Position numbers and translations under genes: made by a program. This document shows, piece after piece, positions 33,991 to 41,533 of a stretch of DNA of 64,000 bases. A model generated the notes under the pieces. That model worked only from the letters and a program-made list of their open reading frames with translations. It did no database searches and was not told the origin of the DNA. This stretch comes from DATEDA01 sp963827595 (GTDB taxonomy: Bacteria; Pseudomonadota; Gammaproteobacteria; Burkholderiales; SG8-39), in the NCBI GenBank assembly GCA_963827595.1, contig CAWHBT010000001.1:372001-436000 (forward strand), in the 5' to 3' direction. The number at the start of each line of letters is the position of its first letter. The stretch's first letter is position 1.

Positions 33991-34248
33991 TCAACCGCCG
34001 CTGAGCGCTTGAACGATCACCACCTCGTCGGTCGCGCGCAGCGGCTGCGACAGGTCGCGGACCTGGTCGCCGTTGACGAAGATGCGGATGTGGCGCCGTA
34101 TCCTGCTCTGCTCGTCGACCATGCGGAAGCGGATTCCCGGGTAGGCACGGTCCAGGTCGGCGAGGACGGCGGAGAGCGTCGCGCCGCTGGCTTCGGCCTC
34201 GCTTCGCTGGGTGTACGAGCGCAGGGAGCTGGGGATGATCACCTTCAT
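33991..34248 (-). CDS. MoaD/ThiS-family ubiquitin-like sulfur carrier
   Basis: An 85-residue beta-grasp protein: MKVIIPSSLRSYTQRSEAEA at the start, ATLSAVLADLDRAYPGI in the middle, then RRHIRIFVNGDQVRDL and the end VVIVQALSGG. The C-terminal Gly-Gly is the part activated as a thiocarboxylate by an E1-like enzyme. The loops fit MoaD/ThiS. It is co-directional with, and 12 bp downstream of, the BNR-propeller gene, a pairing I recall in many proteobacteria. No activating ThiF/MoeB homologue is adjacent. The pairing suggests a role other than molybdopterin or thiamine synthesis. Confidence 0.88.
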   Translation of the reverse strand: MKVIIPSSLRSYTQRSEAEASGATLSAVLADLDRAYPGIRFRMVDEQSRIRRHIRIFVNGDQVRDLSQPLRATDEVVIVQALSGG

Positions 34249-34260
34249 GAAGCGGGTTGC

Positions 34261-35472
34261 CTACGCCAGCTCGGCCGCTTCCACGGCGTAGATCTCCGGA
34301 AGATGCCGGGCGACGCACGACCAGCGACGGCCTTCGTCGCGGCTCGTCCACAGCTCGCCGCTGGTCGTCCCGAAGTACAGGCCGACGGGATCCTGTGCGT
34401 CCGCTGTCATCGCCTGGCGCTTCACCGTCCACCACGCCTGACGCTCCGGCAGGCCGGAATCGAGGCGCTGCCAGGCCTTGCCGCCATTGCGTGTGACGTA
34501 GACCGCAGGAATGCCCTCCGGGCTCGTGCGCGGCCAGACGGTCTGGGCGTCCATCGGGAACACCCAAACGGTGTCCGCGTCGCGCGGGTGCACCACGAGC
34601 GGAAAGCCGACGTCGCCGACGCGCTTCGGCATGCTCTTCCCGATCCGCACCCACTCGTTCGACGGGCGATCGAGCCGGTAGATTCCACAGTGATTCTGCT
34701 GGTACAGCCGGTCCGGATTGCTGGGAGCGAGCCGGACGCAATGCGGGTCGTGGAAGGAGACGTTGGCCGCGTCGAAACCCTCGACCACCTCGAGCCCTTT
34801 CACGAGCGGTGCAAAGGTCCGGCCGCCGTCGACTGACTCATGCACGCCGCCGCCCGACATGGCGAAGTACAGATGCGCCCGATCGCGCGGGTCGAGGATG
34901 ATCGAGTGCAGCTTGGGCCCGTCGGGCGTGCCGTCCTGGACCGTGCCCATCCACTTCCGGTACTGAGGATCGTCGTTCACGTACGAGAACGGTTCCCAGG
35001 TGACGCCGCCGTCTTCCGAACGGAACAGGCCCTGCGGCGAGGTGCCCGCGTACCACGTGTCCCGCTCGCCTGCGCGACCCGGCGTGAGCCAGAACGTGTG
35101 ATCGACCGCGCGGCCGTTCTCCCCTGCAGCTGCCTTCGCGAAGGCCGGCGGGCGCGCTGCCTCCTTCCAGGTGCGGCCGAGATCCGTGGAGCGGAAGACC
35201 GTCGGACCGAGGTGACCCGTCTTCGCCGCCGCCAGCAGGGTCCGGCCGTCGCGCGGGTCGAGCACGAGATGGCTGATGATGTGACCGAGAAAATGCGGTC
35301 CATCGACCCGCCACGTCTTGCGCGTCGCGTCGCCGTGATACAGCCACGCACCCTTGCGCGTGGCGACGAGGACCAGCACCCGGCGTGCCGGCCGTGACCG
35401 TGGCGCACGCCGTGTGCTGGTGGCAGCGCCCTGTGGTCGAGCGCTCGGTTTCCTGATCTTGTGTGCCATCAA
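34261..35472 (-). CDS. BNR/sialidase-like beta-propeller protein
   Basis: A 403-residue protein built of Asp-box (S-x-D-x-G-x-T-W) repeats: FRSTDLGRTWKEA, FRSEDGGVTWEPF, HESVDGGRTFAPL and WTSRDEGRRWSCV, plus YVTRNGGKAWQRL. These give a glycosyl-hydrolase-type propeller without visible sialidase catalytic residues. The start is basic (KIRKPSARPQGAATSTRRAP) and lacks a clear signal peptide, so the protein is probably cytoplasmic. It precedes the MoaD-like carrier by 12 bp. In other genomes this pair is annotated as exo-alpha-sialidase plus MoaD/ThiS; the biochemical role is not known to me. Confidence 0.87.
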   Translation of the reverse strand: MMAHKIRKPSARPQGAATSTRRAPRSRPARRVLVLVATRKGAWLYHGDATRKTWRVDGPHFLGHIISHLVLDPRDGRTLLAAAKTGHLGPTVFRSTDLGRTWKEAARPPAFAKAAAGENGRAVDHTFWLTPGRAGERDTWYAGTSPQGLFRSEDGGVTWEPFSYVNDDPQYRKWMGTVQDGTPDGPKLHSIILDPRDRAHLYFAMSGGGVHESVDGGRTFAPLVKGLEVVEGFDAANVSFHDPHCVRLAPSNPDRLYQQNHCGIYRLDRPSNEWVRIGKSMPKRVGDVGFPLVVHPRDADTVWVFPMDAQTVWPRTSPEGIPAVYVTRNGGKAWQRLDSGLPERQAWWTVKRQAMTADAQDPVGLYFGTTSGELWTSRDEGRRWSCVARHLPEIYAVEAAELA

Positions 35473-35569
35473 TCAGCCCTCCATGGTCCGTGGACGCTTA
35501 TAGTCGTTCGGCGGAGGCCCCAATCGACAACCGGTCCTTCCCGGGCGACAGGCTTGCCGGTTCAACAAG

Positions 35570-36121
35570 TTACGCGCCGCGGGGGCGAGACCCCGGGGGC
35601 GCCTTCGACACCTCCGCCTGCGGCGCAAGGCTCTCGACGGCCGCGAGGAACCGTAGCGGCTCGTCGGGCGTGACCACCACCGTCCGCTCGCCAGTCTGCA
35701 GCACCACGGCGCGCCGCGGGTCGGTTGCGAACGCTCGGTAACGGCCGAGCTTCCGGTTGGTGAACAGCCCCGCGATGCAAATGAAACCGCTGTTCCCGAA
35801 GAGCCGCAGGGACTTCGACATGGCCTCGGGGTCCGGCCAGGCGCGGCGCAGGCCCGTCAACGGAATCCGATCCGCCCACAGCAGCCGCTCGACGTGCAGG
35901 CCATGGTCGTCGAGGCGGTAGCCGCGGATGAGAAAGAGCGCCGCAATCGCGATGACGGCCAGGTCGATGACCGCAATCATGGCTACCAGAAGCGTCGACG
36001 CCTGACTATTCGCGGGAACGAACGCGATCGCGACCGGCAGGCCGAGCAGCACGACGATTCCGATCGGCGTCGCGACCGAAAGCCTGCCGCTCCAGGGAGC
36101 ATCGAAGCGCGCGGCGATCAC
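35570..36121 (-). CDS. Small membrane protein with a PH-like domain
   Basis: A 183-residue protein. Two helices, VATPIGIVVLLGLPVAIAFV (residues about 16-35) and LVAMIAVIDLAVIAIAALFL (about 45-64), are followed by a soluble beta-rich domain: YRLDDHGLHVERLLWADRIP, LTGLRRAWPDPEAMSKSLRL, GRYRAFATDPRRAVVLQTGE. This layout matches small bacterial PH-domain membrane proteins. The start is GTG 36121. The C-terminal tail is polar. It faces away from the HAD gene, with 49 bp between starts. Function unknown. Confidence 0.75.
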   Translation of the reverse strand: MIAARFDAPWSGRLSVATPIGIVVLLGLPVAIAFVPANSQASTLLVAMIAVIDLAVIAIAALFLIRGYRLDDHGLHVERLLWADRIPLTGLRRAWPDPEAMSKSLRLFGNSGFICIAGLFTNRKLGRYRAFATDPRRAVVLQTGERTVVVTPDEPLRFLAAVESLAPQAEVSKAPPGSRPRGA

Positions 36122-36170
36122 CCCGCATGGTAGCCGGAAGCGCGCGCGCCGTGCTCAAATCCCGGCTGAC

Positions 36171-36770
36171 ATGGACACGGTGCTCTTCGACCTCGGGAAG
36201 GTGGTCCTCGACTGGAGCCCGCGTTACTACTACGCGCGGTTCTTCGCCGATGAGGCCGCGCTCGAGCGGTTTCTCGGCGAAGTCGTCGCGCCGGAGTGGA
36301 TCCTGGAGATGGACGCCGGCAAGCCGATCGACGTGGCGATCGTCGAGCGCCAGCGGCGCTTCCCCGGGTACGCCGAGCTGATCGCGCGCTGGAAGGAAGG
36401 CTGGCCGGAGATGCTGCGCGGCGAGATCGCCGGTACGGTCGCCATCGTGGAAGCCCTCCGCGCGCGCCGGCGACGGTTGTTCGCGCTCACCAACTTTTCG
36501 ACCGAGACGTTCCCGATCGCGCAGGCGCGCTGCCCCTCGCTCGCCCTGTTCGAGGACACCGTCGTCTCGGGCGAGGTTGGCCTCGTGAAGCCCGACCCGC
36601 GGATCTACGCGCTCGCGATCGAGCGCTGCCGGCTCGAGCCCGCTCGCACGGTCTTCGTCGACGATCATCCAGTGAACGTCGAGGCTGCTCGCGCCCAGGG
36701 TTTCCACGCCCTGCAGTTCACTACCCCCGAGCGGCTGCGGCAAGCCCTGCAATCGCTTGCCCTGCTTTGA
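36171..36770 (+). CDS. HAD superfamily phosphatase (YihX-like)
   Basis: A 199-residue haloacid-dehalogenase-fold hydrolase. The nucleophile Asp is in VLFDLGKVVLDW (residue 7), in the DLG form used by YihX-type sugar phosphatases rather than DxDGT. The other motifs are LFALTNFS (Thr of motif II), VGLVKPDPRIYALAIERC (Lys of motif III) and TVFVDDHPVNVEAARAQGFH (acidic pair of motif IV). The small helical cap inserted after motif I (residues about 15-80) fits phosphatases acting on small sugar phosphates. The substrate is not predictable. The following gene starts 110 bp later. Confidence 0.9.
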   Translation: MDTVLFDLGKVVLDWSPRYYYARFFADEAALERFLGEVVAPEWILEMDAGKPIDVAIVERQRRFPGYAELIARWKEGWPEMLRGEIAGTVAIVEALRARRRRLFALTNFSTETFPIAQARCPSLALFEDTVVSGEVGLVKPDPRIYALAIERCRLEPARTVFVDDHPVNVEAARAQGFHALQFTTPERLRQALQSLALL

Positions 36771-36880
36771 GGGTCAGAGCTTCGACAGCACCTGCCGGGG
36801 AGCGCCGCAGCAATCGAATTTCGTGTCATCGTGCGGCCCTCCTGATCCGTTGTACCGGCGCGAGACCGAAGGAGCCCGAC

Positions 36881-38279
36881 GTGAACCGCGACGCAGTGAT
36901 CGCAGTGAACCGCTTCGGCCTGGGGGCCTCCGCCGGCGAGGTCGCCGCCGCGTCGAGCGACCCGCGGCGGTGGCTCGCCGCGCAGGCAGCGAAGCCCGGG
37001 CCCGAGTACCCGGCGCTCGCGGATCTCCCGCCCTCGAGCGAGGCGGTCAAGGAGTTCCCGAAGTGGCTGCTGAAGCTCCGCCGCGCCCGCGCCGATGCGC
37101 AGGCGATGCAGGAGAGCGGCCAGCCCGTGCCGCGCGGGGTCGAGGAGAACTTTCGCGACCACTTCCTGCCGATCATGCTCAAGGAGGTCGGCGCGCGGCT
37201 CGCGGTGGGGGCCACGACGTCGGTGCCGTTCCAGGAGCGGCTGGTGTGGTTCTGGGCGAATCACTTCACCGTGTCGGCCGAAAAGCCGCTGATCTTCGCG
37301 GTCGTCGGCAGCTTCGAGCGCGAGGCGATCCGGCCGCACGTCGGCGGGCGCTTCGTCGACATGCTGCTCGCGTCGTCGAAGCACCCGGCGATGATCCTGT
37401 ACCTCGACAACCAGCTGTCGGTGAAGCCGGGCACCAAGCCGCCGCCGATTGCCGAGCAGCTCAACCTGCCGCGCGCGACCGGCCTCAACGAGAACCTCGC
37501 GCGCGAGATCCTGGAGCTGCACACGCTGGGTGTGAACGGCGGGTACACCCAGGGGGACGTGACGACGTTCGCGCGGGTGCTGACCGGGTGGACCGTCGGC
37601 CGGCCGCTCGTGAACCCGGGGTTCACGTTCATCGCCGCCCGGCACGACGGGGGCGCAAAGACGATCCTCGGCAGGACCTACGCGCAGGACGGCATGGCGC
37701 AGGGCGAAGCGGTGCTCCGCGACCTCGCCGCGCATCCGGCGACCGCGACGCACATCGCGACGAAGCTCGCCCGGCACTTCATCGCCGACGAGCCGCCGCC
37801 GGCGGCGGTGGAGCGGATCGCGCGCGCCTTCCGTGACTCCGGCGGCAGCCTCCCGACCGTCCACGCGGCGCTGCTCGACTGCCCCGAGGCGTGGGCGGCG
37901 CCCCTCGCGAAGCTGAAGTCGCCCGTCGAGTACGTCGTGTCGTGTCTGCGCGCGCTGCCGGCGGCGCGGCAGGCGGAGCCCCGGGCGCTGTTCCTCGCGC
38001 TCCACGAGATGGGGCAGCGGCCGTACTTCGCGCCGTCGCCGCAGGGCTGGCCGGACACGGCGCAGGCGTGGGCCGGCGCGGATGCGCTCTGGAAGCGCAT
38101 CGAGTGGTCCGGGATCCTCGCGGCGCGCGCCGGATCGCGGCATCGATCCCGTGGTGCTGGCGCGCGAGAGCTATGGCGAAGCGGTGAGCGAGCCCACGCA
38201 GCGCGCCATCACGCGCGCGGAAAGCCGGCAACAGGGGCTCGCGCTGTGGCTCGCGAGCCCGGAATTCCAGCGGAGGTGA
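36881..38279 (+). CDS. DUF1800 family protein (frameshifted near the C-terminus)
   Basis: About 465 residues. Family blocks: VNRFGLGASAGEVAAA at the start, ERLVWFWANHFTVSAEK, HPAMILYLDNQLSVKPG, LNENLAREILELHTLGVNGG, YTQGDVTTFARVLTGWTVG, FIADEPPPAAVERIARAFRD. A missing base near 38133 moves the end to another frame: DRGIDPVVLARESYGEAVSE and the stop at 38279. Without that repair the frame runs on in register into the next gene. GTG 36881 has AAGGAG seven nt upstream. DUF1800 proteins always pair with DUF1501, as here, and are thought to be exported; the function is unknown. Confidence 0.88.
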
Positions 38280-38281
38280 GG

Positions 38282-39466
38282 ATGGTCACGCGTCGGGATG
38301 CGCTGAAGGCGTTGGGCGGACTGGTCGCGGTCGCCGGGTTGCCCGGGCTCGCGGTCGCCGCGGCGCCGGGGACCGATCGCCGCTTGGTGTTCGTGTTCCT
38401 GCGCGGCGGGCTGGACGGGTTGTCGGCCGTGCCGGCGTACGGCGATCCGGACTTCGCCGGGAAGCGCGGCGACCTGGCGATCGCTCCGCCCGGGACGACC
38501 GGGGGTGCGCTCAAGCTCGACGGGATGTTCGGACTGAGCCCGTTCCTGGTCGAGATGCACAAGCTCTACGAGGTCAAGGAGCTCGCGGTGCTGCACGCGG
38601 TCGCGTCACCCTACCGCGAGCGGTCGCACTTCGATGCGCAGAACCTGCTCGAGAACGGGACCGGGAAGCCGTTCGGCCGCGAGGCGGGCTGGCTGAACGT
38701 CGCGCTCGCCGAGAGCGCCGGTGCGGGTGGGCTCGCCCTCGGGCCCAACGTGCCGCTCGTGTTGCGCGGGCCCGCGGCGGTGAGCTCGTGGTCGCCGTCG
38801 GTGCTGCCGGCGCCGGATCCCGATCTGCTCGAGCGGCTCGCGCAGCTCTACCGCGACGACCCGCTGCTCGCGAAGCCGTTCGCCGCGGCGCGCGAGGCGC
38901 AGGGGTTGATGGAAGGCCAGGAAGGGCGACGGGGAATGGCCGGTGCCGGTCCGCAGGCGGCGGTCCAGCTCGCTAAGGCGGCGGGAGCTTTTCTTGCCAA
39001 GCGGGACGGCCCGCGGGTGGCGACGATCGACTTTGGCGGGTGGGACACGCACGCCAACCAGATCGGGGAGTTCAGCCCGCTGACGCGCAACCTCCGGATG
39101 CTCGATCGCGGAGTCGCGACGCTCAAGGGCGCGCTGGGGCCGGCGTGGAAGCACACCACGGTTCTGATCGTCACCGAGTTCGGGCGGACGGTTGCGATCA
39201 ACGGCTCGCGGGGGACCGACCATGGGACAGCCGGCGTCGCGTTTGTCGCCGGCGGCGTGGTGCGAGGCGGGCGCGTGATCGCCGATTGGCCGGGGTTGTC
39301 GGACCGCGCGCTGCACGAGGGCCGGGATCTCAAGCCGACGCTGGACATGCGGGCCTTGTTCAAGACCGCGCTGGTCGCGCAGCTCGGGGTGGGCGAAGCA
39401 GTACTGGAGACGAAGGTCTTCCCCGACAGCCGGGGGGTCAAGCCGCTCGAAGGCCTGCTCGCCTGA
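38282..39466 (+). CDS. DUF1501 family protein (Tat-exported)
   Basis: A 394-residue protein of the alkaline-phosphatase-like DUF1501 family. The Tat-type leader VTRRDALKALGGLVAVAGLP ends near AVAAAPG. Metal-site blocks typical of the family are FVFLRGGLDGLSAVPAY, SHFDAQNLLENG, TIDFGGWDTHANQ, VLIVTEFGRTVAINGSRGTD and HGTAGVAFVAGG. The start lies 2 bp after the DUF1800 stop, so they are a two-gene operon. Such pairs are common in soil proteobacteria and planctomycetes; the substrate has not been defined. Confidence 0.92.
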   Translation: MVTRRDALKALGGLVAVAGLPGLAVAAAPGTDRRLVFVFLRGGLDGLSAVPAYGDPDFAGKRGDLAIAPPGTTGGALKLDGMFGLSPFLVEMHKLYEVKELAVLHAVASPYRERSHFDAQNLLENGTGKPFGREAGWLNVALAESAGAGGLALGPNVPLVLRGPAAVSSWSPSVLPAPDPDLLERLAQLYRDDPLLAKPFAAAREAQGLMEGQEGRRGMAGAGPQAAVQLAKAAGAFLAKRDGPRVATIDFGGWDTHANQIGEFSPLTRNLRMLDRGVATLKGALGPAWKHTTVLIVTEFGRTVAINGSRGTDHGTAGVAFVAGGVVRGGRVIADWPGLSDRALHEGRDLKPTLDMRALFKTALVAQLGVGEAVLETKVFPDSRGVKPLEGLLA

Positions 39467-39485
39467 CAGGGCGCAGGCGGCGGCG

Positions 39486-39901
39486 TCACGCCTGCCGCGC
39501 CTTCTCCTCCATCCGCCGGTCGAACCGCGCGACGTTGACGACCACGCGCTCGTGCGTGCCCTCGCTGATCGGCTCGCGCTCGTCGCGCGCCGACACGCGG
39601 AACTTCAGCGTTCGGCCATCGATGGCCACCAGCTCGGCTTCCGCCCACACGCGCATCCCGACCGGAGTCGCCGCGAAGTGGCGCACATTGAGCTCGGTGC
39701 CGAGCGATTGCTGACCCGCCGGCAGCAGGTGCTCGACCGCGGCCAGGGCGGCCGCCTCGAGGAGATTGATCACCACCGGCGTCGCCAACACCGGCACGCG
39801 TCCGCTGCCGACGTGCGGCGCGGTGTGCTCCGCCGCGACCAGCAGTCGGCGAAGCCCTTCAGTCCCGGCGCCAGGCGGTCGGCGTCATTCGCGTCAGTCA
39901 T
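39486..39901 (-). CDS. FlK-like hotdog-fold thioesterase (frameshifted)
   Basis: About 138 residues after repair. The first frame gives MTDANDADRLAPGLKGFADC; a missing base near 39842 leads to LVAAEHTAPHVGSGRVPVLA, then VVINLLEAAALAAVEHLLPA, SLGTELNVRHFAATPVGMRV and GTHERVVVNVARFDRRMEEK. The HVGSG and NVRHFAATP blocks are those of fluoroacetyl-CoA-type thioesterases. Such enzymes hydrolyse small CoA thioesters. It converges with the DUF1501 gene (19 bp). A second relative, at 46837, lacks the VGSG block. Confidence 0.82.
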
Positions 39902-39924
39902 CTCAGCCGGTCATCCGCCATCCG

Positions 39925-40020
39925 TCAGAGCCCACTTCTCTTGAATCTATGCCGATATCTCGAGGGCGCGAGCCCCACGCGACTGCGAAATGCTAGCTGA
40001 AACGTCCCGTCGCCGCGAAG
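39925..40020 (-). pseudogene. Remnant of an AraC-family regulator (C-terminal end only)
   Basis: About 28 codons read GDGTFQLAFRSRVGLAPSRY, then RHRFKRSGL and a stop. This is the last helix-turn-helix segment and C-terminal consensus of AraC/GlxA regulators (usually F..AFRRR.G.SP..YR..F). No upstream part of the regulator is present in any frame, so it is a relic or a chance match. The rest of the 325-bp interval (39902-40226) holds no gene; its right half carries nested inverted repeats. Confidence 0.4.
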
Positions 40021-40142
40021 GAGATGATCGGTGGCGTGACCGGCTGGCAGGACGAAGGCTTTCCCTTCGCGACGCTGGGGGATTCTGCGGCCGGGTAAGG
40101 CGCGCCCGGCCCTCACGGCCGGCCCCGATTCGCATTCCCGCC

Positions 40143-40209
40143 ACGCATGCATAGCGTGCCGATTTCTCGTTTGAGAGCAGCGGCACGCGGCTGCATGATT
40201 CGCATGCGT
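40143..40209. promoter_or_regulatory. Nested inverted repeats in the leader of the DUF2917 gene
   Basis: ACGCATGC (40143-40150) pairs with GCATGCGT (40202-40209), and inside it CGTGCCG (40155-40161) pairs with CGGCACG (40181-40187). The structure ends 17 nt before the DUF2917 ATG, so it may be an RNA leader hairpin or overlapping protein sites. No T tract follows, so it is not a simple terminator. Confidence 0.45.
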
Positions 40210-40226
40210 AGAGGAAAGGCAAACCC

Positions 40227-40454
40227 ATGCGAATCGAGCTCATCTCCAACGCCCTCCGGCTCAGCCGCGGCCAGGTACTCAGAGTCGTGGATGGTGCTGG
40301 CAGCACGATCCACGCCGGTAAAGGCACGGTCTGGGTCACCGAGGAAAACCGCCCCTGCGACGTGATCCTGGGAGCGGGCGCGAGCTACCACCTCCGCCAG
40401 CCCGGCGTCGCGGTCATCGAGGCGCTCAGCGAGGCGTCGCTGTCGCTCGACTGA
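40227..40454 (+). CDS. DUF2917 family protein
   Basis: A 75-residue cupin-like small protein. LRLSRGQVLRVVDGAGSTIH, AGKGTVWVTEENRPCDVIL and GAGASYHLRQPGVAVIEAL match DUF2917, a family seen mainly in Betaproteobacteria. The G-x-V-W-V-T strand is its signature. It is probably a single small beta-barrel with a hydrophobic core; function is unknown. GAAAGG precedes the ATG. It is the first of four small co-directional genes. Confidence 0.82.
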   Translation: MRIELISNALRLSRGQVLRVVDGAGSTIHAGKGTVWVTEENRPCDVILGAGASYHLRQPGVAVIEALSEASLSLD

Positions 40455-40472
40455 ATACGGAAAGGAACAGAC

Positions 40473-40658
40473 ATGGAAAATCTCACCTACGAAGCCCTCC
40501 TCCACGATCCAGAGGTGCTGAACAGGATCCTGCGTGACGCGCGCCGCGAGCGCGCGGAAGCGACCGGCCGCCTGTTCCTGGTCGCGCTCGAGAAGCTCTT
40601 CTCACGCCGGCGCCGGCCCGCGACTCGGCCGACCCTGCAGACCTCCGGGTGTGGTTGA
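40473..40658 (+). CDS. Small basic protein, unknown function
   Basis: A 61-residue protein, MENLTYEALLHDPEVLNRIL then RDARRERAEATGRLFLVALE. Helical and amphipathic in its first 45 residues, with a basic tail (KLFSRRRRPATRP). GAAAGGAACAG precedes the ATG and the gene starts 18 bp after the DUF2917 stop, which supports translation. Such short proteins are often RSP-like or membrane-associated; I recognise no family. The stop lies 1 bp before the tautomerase ATG. Confidence 0.6.
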   Translation: MENLTYEALLHDPEVLNRILRDARRERAEATGRLFLVALEKLFSRRRRPATRPTLQTSGCG

Positions 40659-40659
40659 G

Positions 40660-41043
40660 ATGCCACTCGCCCGGATTTCGCTCAGGAAGAGCCGGCCTGC
40701 GGACTTCGGCCGGCGCGTGGGCGAGGTCGTCCATCGAGCGATGGTCGAGACCATCGATGTGCCCGAAAAGGATCGCTTCCAGCTCATCACGGAGCATGAC
40801 GCCAACGGGTTCGTCTATGACCCGGGCTACCTCGAAATCGCTCGCACCGACAGCCTGATTGTCATCCAGATCACCATGAGCGAAGGCCGGAGCGTCGAGC
40901 GGAAGAAGGCCCTCTACAGAACCATCGCGGAGCGTCTCAAGACCGAGCTGGACGTGCGGACCGAGGATGTGCTCATCAACCTTGTCGAGGTGAAGAAGGA
41001 AAACTGGTCGTTCGGCAACGGCTTGGCCTCGTACGCCTCGTGA
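40660..41043 (+). CDS. Tautomerase superfamily protein (4-oxalocrotonate tautomerase-like)
   Basis: A 127-residue protein with the catalytic Pro1 exposed after Met removal (MPLARISLRKSRPADFGRRV). Further family parts are HRAMVETIDVPEKDRFQLIT, YLEIARTDSLIVIQITMSEG and ERKKALYRTIAERLKTELD, followed by DVLINLVEVKKENWSFGNG. This is the Tautomerase_2 layout (about 130 residues, two beta-alpha-beta units). Such enzymes isomerise 2-hydroxymuconate-like or other enol acids. It is in a short operon of small genes with no catabolic partner adjacent. The 117 bp after it (41044-41160) contain no recognisable gene. Confidence 0.88.
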   Translation: MPLARISLRKSRPADFGRRVGEVVHRAMVETIDVPEKDRFQLITEHDANGFVYDPGYLEIARTDSLIVIQITMSEGRSVERKKALYRTIAERLKTELDVRTEDVLINLVEVKKENWSFGNGLASYAS

Positions 41044-41160
41044 AGCAGGCTGAGGGATCCGGAGTACCTGCGCGAGAGCTGCCGGAGTACGTCGAAGTCG
41101 ACGGCGCGAGCTGGCACAAAGCGCTCGAGCTGCTCGCGCAGCGAACGTAAGGAGTCAACC

Positions 41161-41517
41161 ATGTACGACCACCTCGGATTGAAAGTGCAGGACCTCGACG
41201 CGGCAGTGCGCTTCTATGACGCCGTATGCCAACCGCTCGGGCACGTGCTGGGCTCTCGCGACGACTCGGGAGCGAGCTTCGGCCCTCCCGGAGCGCCCGC
41301 GCTATGGCTCTACCAGGGCGCGCCGAGCGGCGCAGTGCACGTTGCGCTCCGCGCCCCCGATCGCAAGGCGGTCGATCGCTTCCACGCCGCCGGCCTGAAA
41401 GCGGGCGGCCGCGACAACGGCAGGCCGGGCCTGCGCGCCGACTACAGCCCCGACTACTACGCCGCGTTCCTGCTCGACCCGGACGGCAACAACATCGAGG
41501 CGGTCTGCTTCCAATAG
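41161..41517 (+). CDS. VOC family protein (glyoxalase-like)
   Basis: A 118-residue VOC-fold protein. MYDHLGLKVQDLDAAVRFYD carries the first metal-type His (DHLGL); AVHVALRAPDRKAVDRFHAA carries the second; the end AFLLDPDGNNIEAVCFQ supplies the Glu ligand and the YAAFLLDPDGNNIE consensus. It resembles small bacterial glyoxalase/bleomycin-resistance relatives. TAAGGAG lies 8 nt before the ATG. It converges with the alpha/beta hydrolase gene (16 bp between stops). Confidence 0.9.
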   Translation: MYDHLGLKVQDLDAAVRFYDAVCQPLGHVLGSRDDSGASFGPPGAPALWLYQGAPSGAVHVALRAPDRKAVDRFHAAGLKAGGRDNGRPGLRADYSPDYYAAFLLDPDGNNIEAVCFQ

Positions 41518-41533
41518 CGATTTCCGCGCGCCG

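Noticed and set aside
36296..39466. One long frame joining HAD-antiframe, DUF1800 and DUF1501
   Set aside because: The continuity arises because the DUF1800 frame slips near 38133; the natural DUF1800 stop is at 38279 and DUF1501 has its own start and Tat leader.
41044..41160. Short open stretch ending LPEYVEVDGASWHKALELLA
   Set aside because: No start codon, ribosome site or recognisable family; too short to separate from chance in GC-rich DNA.
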